From positions 2,728,001 to 2,792,000 of the forward strand of contig NZ_JAVBIJ010000001.1 in NCBI RefSeq assembly GCF_032193765.1: a stretch of 64,000 nucleotides of DNA, given 5' to 3'. Both the position numbers and the translations under genes were made by a program. The stretch is from Rhodoferax potami (GTDB lineage Bacteria; Pseudomonadota; Gammaproteobacteria; Burkholderiales; Burkholderiaceae_C). Positions 8,944 through 19,069 of the stretch are shown piece by piece (the first letter of the stretch is position 1; each line of letters begins with the position of its first letter). The notes under the pieces are model-generated. The model was not told the DNA's origin. It saw nothing but the letters and a program-made list of their open reading frames with translations, and made no database searches.

Positions 8944-10233
8944 TTACTTGATACGTTGCAACAAGGCGTTGCCCTCTTCCACCAGGCGCTTGGCGGCTTC
9001 TAGCTCCGTGGTCTTGCCGTAGGCCACTGTCTCGAAGACTTCGCGGATGAACTTGTTGAAACGGGCGTTCTCAAACAAAGGCGAAGGCATATCGATCTTG
9101 CCGCTGTCTTTTTGCTTTTTGATTTGCAAGAAGGCCTTGAGCTCAGCGCCCTGCAAAGCGTCGGTCCGCACAATGGCTCGGAATTGGCTGTCTGCAGATG
9201 GCACTCCGCGGGTGATACCGAGGATGGCGATCGCCTCTGGGTCAGTCACCATGAAGTTCAGGAACTTGGCGGCCATCTCGGGGTTCTTGGTCTTTTTACC
9301 CACCGCAAACATCAGGGACGGGCGACCGAACATGCCGGAGTTTTTCGCGTTGGGCAGGGTCAAGAATTCACCTACATCCAGCTTCTGGTCTTTGTTCAGG
9401 GTGCTTGCGCGCAAACCGATGACGCTGTCCCAGGTGTAGTTACCGGCCCAGTTGCCGCTCACCCAGTCTTGCTGCTGCTCGGTCGGCTTCTCAGCGCCGC
9501 CCAAGGAGGCGCGCACCGGCAGTGGCACCGCCACATTGTTGGCCGCCAGCTTTTTGTAGGTTTGCACCCACTCGAGGGCAGCAGCCTCAGACATGGCGAC
9601 CTTGGGCTGCGATGGATGCACATAGGGAGTGCCGTGCTTTTGCATGATGTAGGTCTGCGACAGCAAAATCATGTCGTAGAGCTCGCCATCAATGGCGTAG
9701 GCCTTGTCGCCAAACTTTTGCTTGAACACCGGCCCGGCGGCAAACAAATCTTCCCAGGTTGCGGGCATCTTCAGGCCTGCACGCTCGTAGGCTGCGCGGT
9801 TCCATAGCATGATGCGCGCGGTGTACGACACCGGCAAGGCATTGAGCTTTTTGTTGATAACGCCGGTCTGCAAGTCGGCCTCGGAAAACTGGTTCAAGCC
9901 GATCAAGGCCTTGTGCTTGTTGAGGTCCAGGAATCCGTCGCCGGTCTTGGAGAAGGTGGAGAGCCAAGCCCAGTTGATCTGCATGATGTCCGGCTCGGTG
10001 CCACCGGCGTACTGGGTCGACAAGCGCTCCAGGTAGCCGTTGAAACCCATGTACTCGGCCTTGATTTTCACGCCGGGGTTTTTTGCCTCGAAGGCGGCGA
10101 TGGCTTTCAGTGTGGCGTCGTGCCGGGCACCACCACCCCACCAGGAAAAGCGCAGAGTCGTAGTCTCTTGGGCGCTTGCCGCCATGGCGATTGAAAGCGC
10201 AGCACCTGCCAACAAAATAGAACGTCGTTTCAT
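8944..10233 (-). CDS. Carbohydrate ABC transporter receptor (TogB-like)
   Basis: A 429-residue family-1 extracellular solute-binding protein with a signal peptide (about 1-21, ending AMAASAQ). TLRFSWWGGGARHDATLKAI and the segment IMQINWAWLSTFSKTGDGFL are typical of sugar-oligomer receptors. A strong GAGGAG site lies before the ATG. It sits between the transporter ATPase and oligogalacturonate lyase genes, so its ligand is inferred to be an oligogalacturonide, as for TogB. The sequence alone does not prove the ligand. Confidence 0.9.
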   Translation of the reverse strand: MKRRSILLAGAALSIAMAASAQETTTLRFSWWGGGARHDATLKAIAAFEAKNPGVKIKAEYMGFNGYLERLSTQYAGGTEPDIMQINWAWLSTFSKTGDGFLDLNKHKALIGLNQFSEADLQTGVINKKLNALPVSYTARIMLWNRAAYERAGLKMPATWEDLFAAGPVFKQKFGDKAYAIDGELYDMILLSQTYIMQKHGTPYVHPSQPKVAMSEAAALEWVQTYKKLAANNVAVPLPVRASLGGAEKPTEQQQDWVSGNWAGNYTWDSVIGLRASTLNKDQKLDVGEFLTLPNAKNSGMFGRPSLMFAVGKKTKNPEMAAKFLNFMVTDPEAIAILGITRGVPSADSQFRAIVRTDALQGAELKAFLQIKKQKDSGKIDMPSPLFENARFNKFIREVFETVAYGKTTELEAAKRLVEEGNALLQRIK

Positions 10234-10260
10234 GGTTGTCTCCTCATTGATTTTTTGATG

Positions 10261-11379
<1,119 letters not shown>

Positions 11380-11392
11380 AAGAGGCTCCTCT

Positions 11393-12292
11393 TTAACCTT
11401 TGATACCGCTGCTGGCGGCACCTTCAATGAAATGCCGTTGTGCCAGGAAGAACACGACCAGTGATGGAATCAAGGCCACCACCGAGATGGCAATGACGCT
11501 GGCCCATTCGACCTCTTCGGTGGCACCGATGCTCATCTTCAGTGCCAAAGACACGGGGTAGTTCTCTACGCTGGAGAGATAGATCAGGGGCCCCATGAAG
11601 TCGTTCATGCTCCAGATGAACTGAAACACCACGACCGATATAAGGGCCGGTTTCAGTATGGGGATCAGGATGTGCCACAGAAGCTGGAGCGCGTTGCAAC
11701 CGTCGATCTGGGCGGCCTCTTCCATGTCACGCGGAATCCCGCGCAGAAACTGCACCAGCATGAAAACAAAGAAGGTATCGGTCGCGAATGCCGATGGAAC
11801 AATGAGCGGCAGGTAGGTATCGATCCAGCCGAATTCCTTGAACATGAGGTACTGGGGCAAACGCAGAATGATCAGCGGCAGCATCATGGTTCCCACCATC
11901 ACACTGAACAGAAATTTCTTGCCCCAGAACTCGAAACGCGCGAACGCATACGCCACCAGGACACATGAAATCACCGTCACGATCACCTTGGGAATGATGA
12001 TCAAGAATGAGTTCAGGAAGTACGTCGCAAAGGTGTACTCTGTGCTGGTCTTCCATCCCTTGGCATAGGCCGAAAAGTCAAATCGGCTGGGCCAGAAGCC
12101 GATTTCGGTAAACACTTCTGCATTGGTTTTGAAGGACGCACCGACCAGCCAGATCATGGGGTACAGCATGACCAGGCCCATGACCAGCAGCACACCGTAG
12201 CGCACGGCCGCACTGATTTTTTCTTTGCGCTGGAGCTCGTTCGCGTAGGCGTCTGAGCTGGCACGCTCTGCCAGAGTCAGTTCGGCTTGCAT
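11393..12292 (-). CDS. Carbohydrate ABC permease, MalG/TogN type
   Basis: A 299-residue inner-membrane permease with six predicted helices. The coupling EAA loop is visible as EEAAQIDGCNALQLLWHILI (about 195-214), which docks onto the ATPase. Its ATG overlaps the stop codon of the MalF-type gene by one base (TAATG), so the two subunits are translationally coupled. It forms a heterodimer with the 12292-13176 product. Confidence 0.93.
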   Translation of the reverse strand: MQAELTLAERASSDAYANELQRKEKISAAVRYGVLLVMGLVMLYPMIWLVGASFKTNAEVFTEIGFWPSRFDFSAYAKGWKTSTEYTFATYFLNSFLIIIPKVIVTVISCVLVAYAFARFEFWGKKFLFSVMVGTMMLPLIILRLPQYLMFKEFGWIDTYLPLIVPSAFATDTFFVFMLVQFLRGIPRDMEEAAQIDGCNALQLLWHILIPILKPALISVVVFQFIWSMNDFMGPLIYLSSVENYPVSLALKMSIGATEEVEWASVIAISVVALIPSLVVFFLAQRHFIEGAASSGIKG

Positions 12293-13176
12293 TATTTGCG
12301 CTCCTTTTCACCGGAGTAGAAGACCCAGTACTTGGATGTGAAGAAAGAGATCGCACTGAGGCCCGCCACGATCGCAAAGAGCACCCAAGACAGCGCACTG
12401 CCGTAGCCCAGGTTGAAGTACTTGAAGCTCTGGTCGTAGATGTACAGCGACAGCACATACGTGGAGTGCAAGGGGCCGCCCTCGGTGATCATGTAGGGGC
12501 CGTTAAACTCCTGGAAGGCGTGCACCATTTGCATGATCAGGTTGAAGAAGATCACCGGGGTGATCAGCGGTACCGTGATCTTGAAAAACTGCTGGGTCTT
12601 GCTGGCGCCGTCGATTTCAGCGGCTTCGTACAACGAGGTGGGCACGTTCTGGAGTGCTGCCAGAAAGATGACCATTGCCGAGCCGAATTGCCAGGTAAAC
12701 AAGAGCACCACGGTCCAGAGTGAGTAGTGCTCGTCAGCCAGCCACGCGATGGGCTGCAGGCCCATCTTCATCATCACGATGTTCACCAATCCGTTTTGGG
12801 AGAAGATGAATCGCCACATGATGGCAGCGGCGATAGACCCACCCAGGATGGACGGCAGGTAATACGCCGAGCGAAAGAAGTTGATGCCACGCAGCTTGAA
12901 GTTCAGCACGTGGGCCATGAACAGCGCAAACCCAACCCGCATCGGGACAGCCACTGCGGCAAACAGCAAAGTGACCCCCAGCGACTTTTGGAATAGCGGG
13001 TCTTTTTGGAACAGCTCTTGGTAGTTCTCCAGGCCGATGTACTGGGGCGGGCTGATGAAGTCGTATTGCGTGAAGCTCAATGCGAAGCTCATCACAAACG
13101 GGAAGAGCTTGAAGCCCAGCACCCCGATCACAAAGGGCAGCACAAACAGAAAGCCTGTTGTTTTGTTTTCGTACAT
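12292..13176 (-). CDS. Carbohydrate ABC permease, MalF/TogM type
   Basis: A 294-residue permease. The open frame extends upstream to 13674, but the real start is the ATG at 13176 (MYENKTTGFLFVLPFV), preceded by AAGGA; the longer frame runs antiparallel through the enolase-family gene. Six membrane helices are predicted. The EAA loop reads EAAEIDGASKTQQFFKITVP. It is the second gene of the operon, 29 bp after the enolase-superfamily gene. Confidence 0.92.
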   Translation of the reverse strand: MYENKTTGFLFVLPFVIGVLGFKLFPFVMSFALSFTQYDFISPPQYIGLENYQELFQKDPLFQKSLGVTLLFAAVAVPMRVGFALFMAHVLNFKLRGINFFRSAYYLPSILGGSIAAAIMWRFIFSQNGLVNIVMMKMGLQPIAWLADEHYSLWTVVLLFTWQFGSAMVIFLAALQNVPTSLYEAAEIDGASKTQQFFKITVPLITPVIFFNLIMQMVHAFQEFNGPYMITEGGPLHSTYVLSLYIYDQSFKYFNLGYGSALSWVLFAIVAGLSAISFFTSKYWVFYSGEKERK

Positions 13177-13205
13177 ATGTGAGGTCCTTGCTACAGATAG
13201 GAACT

Positions 13206-14360
13206 TTAGTAGCGCGACACGGTGTGGGCTTCGATGTAGTCGAAGTTGATGTCTTCGCCCAGCCCCGGTTTTTGCGACAGGTGAACGAAGCCTTCGCTGT
13301 CCATCGGGTCGACCAAGGCATGCAGGTAAGCCGGCACGTCGTCGTACTCCAGGAACGGGTGCAGCAAGCCCCGTTCGTACCACTTGCAGTTTTTGATGGC
13401 CGCGCAGGCTGCCAGGTTGGCCGCACCGTTGCCGTGGACCTCGCAGTCCATTCCGAATGCCTCGGCCAGATGGGCGACCTTCAGCGTCGGTGTGATGCCT
13501 CCTACGCCGGGCACACCTGCGCGCAAGATGTCGCAGGCACCGTGCTGCACCCAGGCTGCGCGGCTGTAGTGTTTGCCAGAAAGGCTCTCGGGCCCGAGGA
13601 TGGGAATATCGAGCTGCCCTGCGAGCCACGCGTACGACTCCATGCTTTGTTCGTTCATCATTTCTTCGAACCAAGCGAATTGGAGTTTTTCGAGTGCACG
13701 GCCGATGCGCAATGCATCTACACGGCTGTAGTTGTGATAGCCGTCCAGCATCAATGCGATATTTGGGCCCACGGCTTCACGGACAGCAGCACAGGCCTTG
13801 ATGTCCATATCCACATCCGGAGCGAAGCGCACCGGGGGCATCCAAGTGTGGATCTTTATGCCTTTGTAGCCGCGCGCTACCAGCTTGACGGCAAAGTTGG
13901 CATAGTCATCCGGTGTGGCCAGCCCTCCGGCCAACTCATCTCCGCACATGGTGCTGCCGTAGGCAGGCACCTTATCGCGGTAGCCACCAAGAAGGCGGTA
14001 CACCGGAGTTTGCAGTGCGCGACCTGCCAGATCCCACAGCGCTTGCTCGACGGCGGCAAGCGCCCGGTCGGTCAATTGGCCGGCGCTTCCGCGTTGGCGG
14101 TGCTCAAGGCTCTTCCAGATTTTTTCCCGCTGCATCGGGTGTTGCCCTAGGGCCGCTGGGCGGACAAAGGCATCCAACACGTGAGAGCGCACCACTTCTT
14201 GGGGCGCGAATGCATAACCCTTATCGCCAGTATCCGCCTCTAGGGTCAGCAGTGCCATTTTTGCCTGGCTCTCTGCGCCCGGGTGAGAGTGCCCATCGCT
14301 GTCCACCGACCGCCGGGTGGGGTAGGTGAATATCTGCCCTGTAATTTTTTCGATCTTCAT
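13206..14360 (-). CDS. Enolase-superfamily sugar-acid dehydratase or cycloisomerase, mandelate racemase subgroup
   Basis: A 384-residue enzyme of the mandelate racemase/muconate lactonising fold. Metal ligands are visible as D206 (LMLDGYHN), E232 (WFEEM) and E258 (GPESL). The acid/base set fits the mandelate racemase subgroup: K169-x-H171 (GIKIHTW) and the H309/D277 pair (CEVHG, ACDIL). Such enzymes abstract a proton alpha to a carboxylate, usually dehydrating aldonic or aldaric acids. The substrate cannot be named; as first gene of the oligogalacturonide operon, a uronate-derived acid (for example galactarate or its lactone) is the natural guess. It is divergent from the FadR-type regulator. 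Confidence 0.85.
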   Translation of the reverse strand: MKIEKITGQIFTYPTRRSVDSDGHSHPGAESQAKMALLTLEADTGDKGYAFAPQEVVRSHVLDAFVRPAALGQHPMQREKIWKSLEHRQRGSAGQLTDRALAAVEQALWDLAGRALQTPVYRLLGGYRDKVPAYGSTMCGDELAGGLATPDDYANFAVKLVARGYKGIKIHTWMPPVRFAPDVDMDIKACAAVREAVGPNIALMLDGYHNYSRVDALRIGRALEKLQFAWFEEMMNEQSMESYAWLAGQLDIPILGPESLSGKHYSRAAWVQHGACDILRAGVPGVGGITPTLKVAHLAEAFGMDCEVHGNGAANLAACAAIKNCKWYERGLLHPFLEYDDVPAYLHALVDPMDSEGFVHLSQKPGLGEDINFDYIEAHTVSRY

Positions 14361-14395
14361 GGGATGTCCGCAAATTGATAGAGTGACTATAGACC

Positions 14396-14412
14396 AAGAC
14401 GTCAGACGTCTT
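14396..14412. promoter_or_regulatory. Palindromic operator in the divergent regulator/operon region
   Basis: A perfect 17-bp palindrome, AAGACGTC-A-GACGTCTT, lies 36 bp before the enolase-family ATG and 75 bp before the FadR-family ATG. This is a typical GntR/FadR operator geometry. A related sequence precedes the porin gene (15321-15337). Confidence 0.6.
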
Positions 14413-14486
14413 AGATGGTACTAACCCTTATGCGTCGTAAATTGGGCGATCGAGATCATTCGCACCCTCATTAAAATCTGACTCAT

Positions 14487-15248
14487 ATGACCACCCCCTC
14501 CCCCAAACCCCTCACCAGCAAAAGTCAGCCACAGCGGGTGGTCGACAGTCTTCAGGCGCGCATCTTGGCGGGCGAGCTCAAACCCGGGGATCGCATTCCA
14601 CCGGAGCCATTGCTGATGCAAGAGTTCAGCGTGAGCCGAACGGTGGTCCGCGAGGCGATGTCCAGCCTGCAGGCCAGTGGCTTTGTGAAGACGCGTCACG
14701 GAATAGGTACGTTTGTTCTGGAGCGAGCTGTGAACGGCGGCCTGCTGTCAGCTCCGCCGCCAGAACTACATGTCAAGCAAACCCTTGCTATGCTGGAGCT
14801 GCGGATCAGCCTGGAATCCGAGGCTGCAAACCTCGCTGCCTTGCGCCGCACGGAGGCTCATTTGGCGGTGATGCGGGATGCCTTGCAGAACTATCGGGCC
14901 AACTGGCAGGCGGGAAAGAGCACGGTGGAAGACGACTACCGCTTCCACGCTGAAATTGCTGCCGCTACCGACAACCAGTATTTTTTGGAAGTGCTGGGCA
15001 ACCTGGGCAATGCCACCTTGCGCTCTCACTCCCACGAAGGAACAGAGACCGCCAAGAGCCATGCAGCGGCAGGCCAGTTCGGCGAGGCACTCCCCATTTT
15101 GTCGGACGGAAAAGAGATCGCCCAACGCGAGCATGAAGCCATTTTCGACGCCATCGCCCGCCAGGATGCGGCGTCTGCCAAGGCCGCGATGTTCATGCAC
15201 TTGAGCAACAGCCGCGAGCGACTGCGGCGCAAGATCGAAGCGGCCTGA
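14487..15248 (+). CDS. FadR/GntR-family transcriptional regulator
   Basis: A 253-residue regulator with an N-terminal GntR winged helix (about 12-75; FSVSRTVVREAMSSLQASGF, then VKTRHGIGTFV) and an all-helical FCD effector domain (about 90-235). FCD domains of uronate regulators bind sugar acids through a metal. It lies head-to-head with the oligogalacturonide operon and tandem to the porin, so it most likely represses both until a uronate intermediate is present. No clear Shine-Dalgarno sequence precedes the ATG. Confidence 0.9.
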   Translation: MTTPSPKPLTSKSQPQRVVDSLQARILAGELKPGDRIPPEPLLMQEFSVSRTVVREAMSSLQASGFVKTRHGIGTFVLERAVNGGLLSAPPPELHVKQTLAMLELRISLESEAANLAALRRTEAHLAVMRDALQNYRANWQAGKSTVEDDYRFHAEIAAATDNQYFLEVLGNLGNATLRSHSHEGTETAKSHAAAGQFGEALPILSDGKEIAQREHEAIFDAIARQDAASAKAAMFMHLSNSRERLRRKIEAA

Positions 15249-15320
15249 CCCAGCCCCCGTCCCATCTCCGGCAGGGTTTTCACTGATTTTGGATTTCAGA
15301 CTTTCTCCTAAACTCAATTT

Positions 15321-15337
15321 CAGTCATCTGACGTCTG
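15321..15337. promoter_or_regulatory. Second, weaker copy of the FadR-type operator before the porin
   Basis: CAGTCATC-T-GACGTCTG shares the central TCTGACGTCT with the reverse complement of the 14396-14412 palindrome. One arm matches 7 of 8 bases and the other 5 of 8. It ends 46 bp before the porin start codon. Confidence 0.45.
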
Positions 15338-15382
15338 ACTTATGACGAGTTAACTGATTTCACACCAACGAGGAGATTTGAA

Positions 15383-16465
15383 GTGCGCCCTATTCCATCC
15401 ACCCTGCTGCCGCTCACCCTGTGTGCATTGATCAGCAATGCATTTGCACAGTCGGCCCCAACACCCGCTCCCGCATCTACTGCACCAGCGGTCACCTCCG
15501 CTATCCCGGTCAAAATCTCTGGCCGCCTGGACGTTGGCCTGAGAAGCGCCATTCCTTCGGACCTGTCCAAAGAAACGACCTCATCGGAAGCGGTGGATGA
15601 AGGTTCGAATGCACGCCTGAATTTCTCCGGCGCTTCTGACATTGACAGCGACGTGAGCAGCTATTTCGTGATCGAAATGCGCTTTAACGCCGACAACGGT
15701 GCGCAGAACGACAGCGCCGCTTTGTTCAAAGACAAAGCGTGGGTTGGTTTGAACAGCAAGAAATACGGCGACCTGAAGCTCGGCCGCCTGCACTCTCCGC
15801 AATACGGCATATCGACCGCAGGCCGCTATGAGGCATTCATCGGCGACAGCTATGCCTCCATGGGATCACGTGGCGCTCTGGCGGCCAACCAGTGGAACAA
15901 CGCGATTTACTACACCACCCCCACTGCCAACGGCTTCAACGCCGGCCTCACGTTCAGCAAAGGTGAAAAAACGGCAGCAAATGGCATCGGTGCCCACCTG
16001 GCCTACACCAGTGGCCCTGCATCGGCGGCATTCAGCGTCCAGCAAGAGCAAGACAAGTGGGACACCACTACCCAAAAGACCATGGACACGGTGGCGATGG
16101 GCGCCTATTACGACTTCGGAATCGTGCGCGTAGGTGGCACCTATGCACGATCCAGCAAAGCCAACATCACCGGCAGCGGCAGTCAAGATGTTTTCACCGT
16201 TGGTGTTCGGGTGCCTTACGGCCCGGGAGAAATCCGGGCCTCTGTGCGCAACATCGACGAAACATCGCGTAAATCTGCAACCGACGCCAGCTCCGACGTA
16301 GACAGCTTCCGCATCGGGATCGGTTACGCCTGGCTACTGGACGCGACGACCGGCGTGCACTTCTCGCTGGTGCGCGACACACAGAAACGCTTTAACGCCA
16401 ACGGCTCAGAAAAGAGCAATGCCTCGGGCGAAGGCGCTGAAATCTCTTTGCGCAAGACCTTCTAA
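15383..16465 (+). CDS. Outer-membrane porin, Burkholderiales trimeric type
   Basis: A 360-residue gram-negative porin with a GTG start, set by the GAGGAG at 15370-15375. A signal peptide (about 1-22, ending NAFAQ) is followed by a Pro/Ala-rich stretch before the first beta strand (VKISGRLDVGLRS). Porin landmarks are LGRLHSPQYGISTAGRYEAF and the C-terminal strand ending in Phe (EISLRKTF), the BAM recognition signal. Alternating amphipathic strands run throughout. Its position beside the oligogalacturonide genes and the shared motif suggest it admits those oligomers, but it is not a KdgM-type porin by sequence. Confidence 0.92.
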   Translation: MRPIPSTLLPLTLCALISNAFAQSAPTPAPASTAPAVTSAIPVKISGRLDVGLRSAIPSDLSKETTSSEAVDEGSNARLNFSGASDIDSDVSSYFVIEMRFNADNGAQNDSAALFKDKAWVGLNSKKYGDLKLGRLHSPQYGISTAGRYEAFIGDSYASMGSRGALAANQWNNAIYYTTPTANGFNAGLTFSKGEKTAANGIGAHLAYTSGPASAAFSVQQEQDKWDTTTQKTMDTVAMGAYYDFGIVRVGGTYARSSKANITGSGSQDVFTVGVRVPYGPGEIRASVRNIDETSRKSATDASSDVDSFRIGIGYAWLLDATTGVHFSLVRDTQKRFNANGSEKSNASGEGAEISLRKTF

Positions 16466-16510
16466 GGGCGCACGTACTCCAGGTTAATCAAGGTTGAATT
16501 GCGACGGGTT

Positions 16511-16544
16511 GAGGGTCCGGCTTGATCGCCGGACCCTCTTTTTT
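16511..16544 (+). terminator. Rho-independent terminator of the porin gene
   Basis: A perfect 10-bp stem GAGGGTCCGG / CCGGACCCTC with an 8-nt loop is followed by six T residues, 45 bp after the porin stop codon. Confidence 0.92.
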
Positions 16545-16551
16545 ACCGCTT

Positions 16552-17166
16552 TCAGGCTGGCAAGTTCTGCCCGGTCAATGCCAGATACGCATCGCGGGTG
16601 CCAACGCTCACCGATTGCAGCACCTGCTGAAAGGCCGTTTTGTGCCGGGCCAGCAAACGGGCGGAGGCCACCGTCTTGGAGCGGCAATACCAATGGCAGG
16701 TGTGCTGCATCAAGAAGAGTTCTGCCGACAGGGTGAACGCACGGCGCTTGGGCGCCAAACCCGCCCGGTTTTCAACCACGGCAGCAATGCCACGCGCGTG
16801 CACTGCAAACGCTTCCCGCGCATCAAACCCCGCCGCTGGCCACCAGCGGGCCGCGTAAGGAATGGCGATGGGCAAACGGCTCACGCGTGTCGCGGACGCC
16901 TCCAGCGTGGCGAACTCGGCCGCAAACGCCGCGAATTGCTCGCTCAGGGTTTGCTCCTGCACCTCGAGGTAGCTCCAGACCTGTGCCTGGCGCTCGGCAT
17001 CTTCTTCGCCCAAGGCCCGCAGATACCCGTCGGTGAGGCTTTCCATCAACTTTTCAATATCAAAGCGCGACAGCGTCGAACCCAGCAGGGCAATACGCTC
17101 ACTCTGGTCCTTCTTTTTGGCCCACGCGAAAGCGAGTGCCGCTACCAATAACAACAGAACATCCAT
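16552..17166 (-). CDS. Uncharacterised protein with N-terminal membrane anchor
   Basis: A 204-residue protein I do not recognise. A hydrophobic helix (residues 2-15) is followed by basic KKKDQ, then a mostly helical, Glu/Ala-rich region (about 35-95) and a C-terminal part with AELFLMQHTCHWYCRSKTVA and several aromatic residues. It begins 3 bp after the Atm1-type exporter stop codon on the same strand and is therefore likely co-transcribed, perhaps as an accessory to it. No catalytic motif is apparent. Confidence 0.7.
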   Translation of the reverse strand: MDVLLLLVAALAFAWAKKKDQSERIALLGSTLSRFDIEKLMESLTDGYLRALGEEDAERQAQVWSYLEVQEQTLSEQFAAFAAEFATLEASATRVSRLPIAIPYAARWWPAAGFDAREAFAVHARGIAAVVENRAGLAPKRRAFTLSAELFLMQHTCHWYCRSKTVASARLLARHKTAFQQVLQSVSVGTRDAYLALTGQNLPA

Positions 17167-17169
17167 AAA

Positions 17170-19029
17170 TTACTCCCCGCTTTGTTGCAAAGCCCACATG
17201 GACGCGTAACGTCCATTGGCCAAAAGCAGCTCGGCATGATTGCCGCGCTCGATGATGCGACCGGCATCCATCACCAATATCTCGTGCGCATCCACCACCG
17301 TCGACAAACGGTGCGCAATCACCAAGGTCGTTTTGTTGCGCGAAACGCCTTGCAACTCCGCCTGGATCGCGCGCTCATTGGCGCTGTCCAAAGCACTGGT
17401 GGCTTCGTCAAAAATCATCACAGGCGGATTCTTGAGCAGCGTGCGGGCAATGGCCACGCGCTGTTTTTCGCCCCCACTGAGCTTCAAGCCCCGCTCGCCC
17501 ACCATGGTGTCGTACCCGCGGGGGGCAGCGGCAATAAAGCCATGAATGTGCGCGGCCTTGGCGGCTGATTCCACCTCGGTACGGCTGGCACCGGGGCGGC
17601 CATAAGCAATGTTGTATTCCACCGTATCGTTAAACAGCACGGTGTCCTGCGGCACGATGCCGATCGCTTGGCGCACGCTGCCTTGGGTGACGTTGCGGAT
17701 GTCTTGCCCGGCAATCGTGATACGGCCCTGCTGCACGTCATAAAACCTGAACAGCAGCCGCGCCAATGTCGACTTGCCCGAGCCGCTGGGCCCGACTACC
17801 GCGACAGTTTTACCCGCCGGAATCTCGAAACTGATGTGGTGCAGGATGGTGCGCGCCTCGGTGCCCGCAGCGGCTTGGCTGCCTGTCGGGTCATAGCTGA
17901 AGGTCACCTCTTCAAACCGCACGCTGGCATCGGCCCCGCCGGCCGCCAGTTGCAGGGGGTGCGCATCCGGCGAATCCGCAATCTCGCGCTCACGCTCCAT
18001 CAGGCTGAACATCTTTTCCAGGTCGGTCAGGCTCTGTTTGATCTCGCGGTAAATCACGCCCAGAAAGTTCAGGGGAATGTAGAGCTGGATCATGAAGGCG
18101 TTGACCATGACCAGGTCGCCCAGCGTCATGCGCCCGTCCACCACACCCTGCGTGGCACGCCACAGCATGGTGACCAGCGCGCTGGCAATGATGAGCTGCT
18201 GGCCGCTATTGAGCAGGCTCAGGGTGCGCTGGCTTTTGACGGCTGCCCGGCGGTAGCGCTCCAGGTTTTCGTCGTAGCGGCGGGCCTCGAAGTCTTCGTT
18301 GTTGAAGTACTTCACCGTCTCGTAGTTCAGCAGCGAATCGATGGCCCGGCTGTGCGCCGTGCTGTCCATCTCGTTCATCTTCTTGCGGAACTGGGTGCGC
18401 CACTCGGTCACGGTGACGGTAAAGCCGATGTACACCACCAGCGCAATGCCGGTGATCCAGGCAAACCAAACGTCAAACTTGACTGCCAGCAGCGTGAGCA
18501 CCAGCGTCACCTCGATCAAGGTGGGCACGATGCTGTAGAGCGAATAGTTGATCAGCGAATGCACGCCACGGGTGCCCCGTTCGATATCGCGCGTCATGCC
18601 CCCGGTCTGGCGCTCCAGGTGAAAGCGCAAGCTCATGGCATGCAGGTGGCGGAACACCTGCAGGCTGATGGACCGTGCGGCGCCCTCGGTCGCCTTGGCA
18701 AACACCAGCTCGCGCAGTTCGCTGAACAAAGACGTGCACAGCCGCAATGCGCCATACCCGACAAGCAGCGCCACCGGTACCACCAGCACTGCCGTGGCGT
18801 CACCGGGCTTCAGGGTCATGGCGTCCACCAGCTGCTTGAGCAGCAAGGGCACGCTGACGTTGGCCAGCTTCGCCGCCACCATGAAGCCCAGGGCTGCGAT
18901 GACCCGCCATTTGTAGGTCCAAAGGTACGGAAACAAGCGTTGCAGCGTCTTCCAATCCGAGGAAGGTGGCATGCCGGGCGCCGACGGGGGAGCGGCAGGC
19001 GCGGCTGCAGGAAGACTAGAGGGTCGCAT
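17170..19029 (-). CDS. Atm1/HMT-type ABC exporter, fused permease and ATPase
   Basis: A half-transporter of about 619 residues that would work as a homodimer. An N-terminal Pro/Ala tail precedes six membrane helices (about 45-330), then the ATPase with Walker A GPSGSGKST, signature LSGGEKQRVAIARTL, Walker B VMIFDEATSALD and the switch AHRLSTV. The membrane-domain motif RSISLQVFRHLHAMSLRFHL is that of Atm1-type exporters, which move glutathione-linked metal or persulfide species. ATG at 19029 is chosen; a TTG at 19038 would add three residues and neither has a clear ribosome site. It is divergent from the thioesterase gene, 40 bp between starts. Confidence 0.9.
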   Translation of the reverse strand: MRPSSLPAAAPAAPPSAPGMPPSSDWKTLQRLFPYLWTYKWRVIAALGFMVAAKLANVSVPLLLKQLVDAMTLKPGDATAVLVVPVALLVGYGALRLCTSLFSELRELVFAKATEGAARSISLQVFRHLHAMSLRFHLERQTGGMTRDIERGTRGVHSLINYSLYSIVPTLIEVTLVLTLLAVKFDVWFAWITGIALVVYIGFTVTVTEWRTQFRKKMNEMDSTAHSRAIDSLLNYETVKYFNNEDFEARRYDENLERYRRAAVKSQRTLSLLNSGQQLIIASALVTMLWRATQGVVDGRMTLGDLVMVNAFMIQLYIPLNFLGVIYREIKQSLTDLEKMFSLMEREREIADSPDAHPLQLAAGGADASVRFEEVTFSYDPTGSQAAAGTEARTILHHISFEIPAGKTVAVVGPSGSGKSTLARLLFRFYDVQQGRITIAGQDIRNVTQGSVRQAIGIVPQDTVLFNDTVEYNIAYGRPGASRTEVESAAKAAHIHGFIAAAPRGYDTMVGERGLKLSGGEKQRVAIARTLLKNPPVMIFDEATSALDSANERAIQAELQGVSRNKTTLVIAHRLSTVVDAHEILVMDAGRIIERGNHAELLLANGRYASMWALQQSGE

Positions 19030-19069
19030 GGGGGACAATTCAGAGAAGTTTCAAGTCAGGATTGTGCCC

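Noticed and set aside
13177..13674. N-terminal extension of the MalF-type permease
   Set aside because: The extra 166 codons run antisense-like within the enolase-family gene, are Arg-rich and resemble no permease; the ATG at 13176 has a ribosome site.
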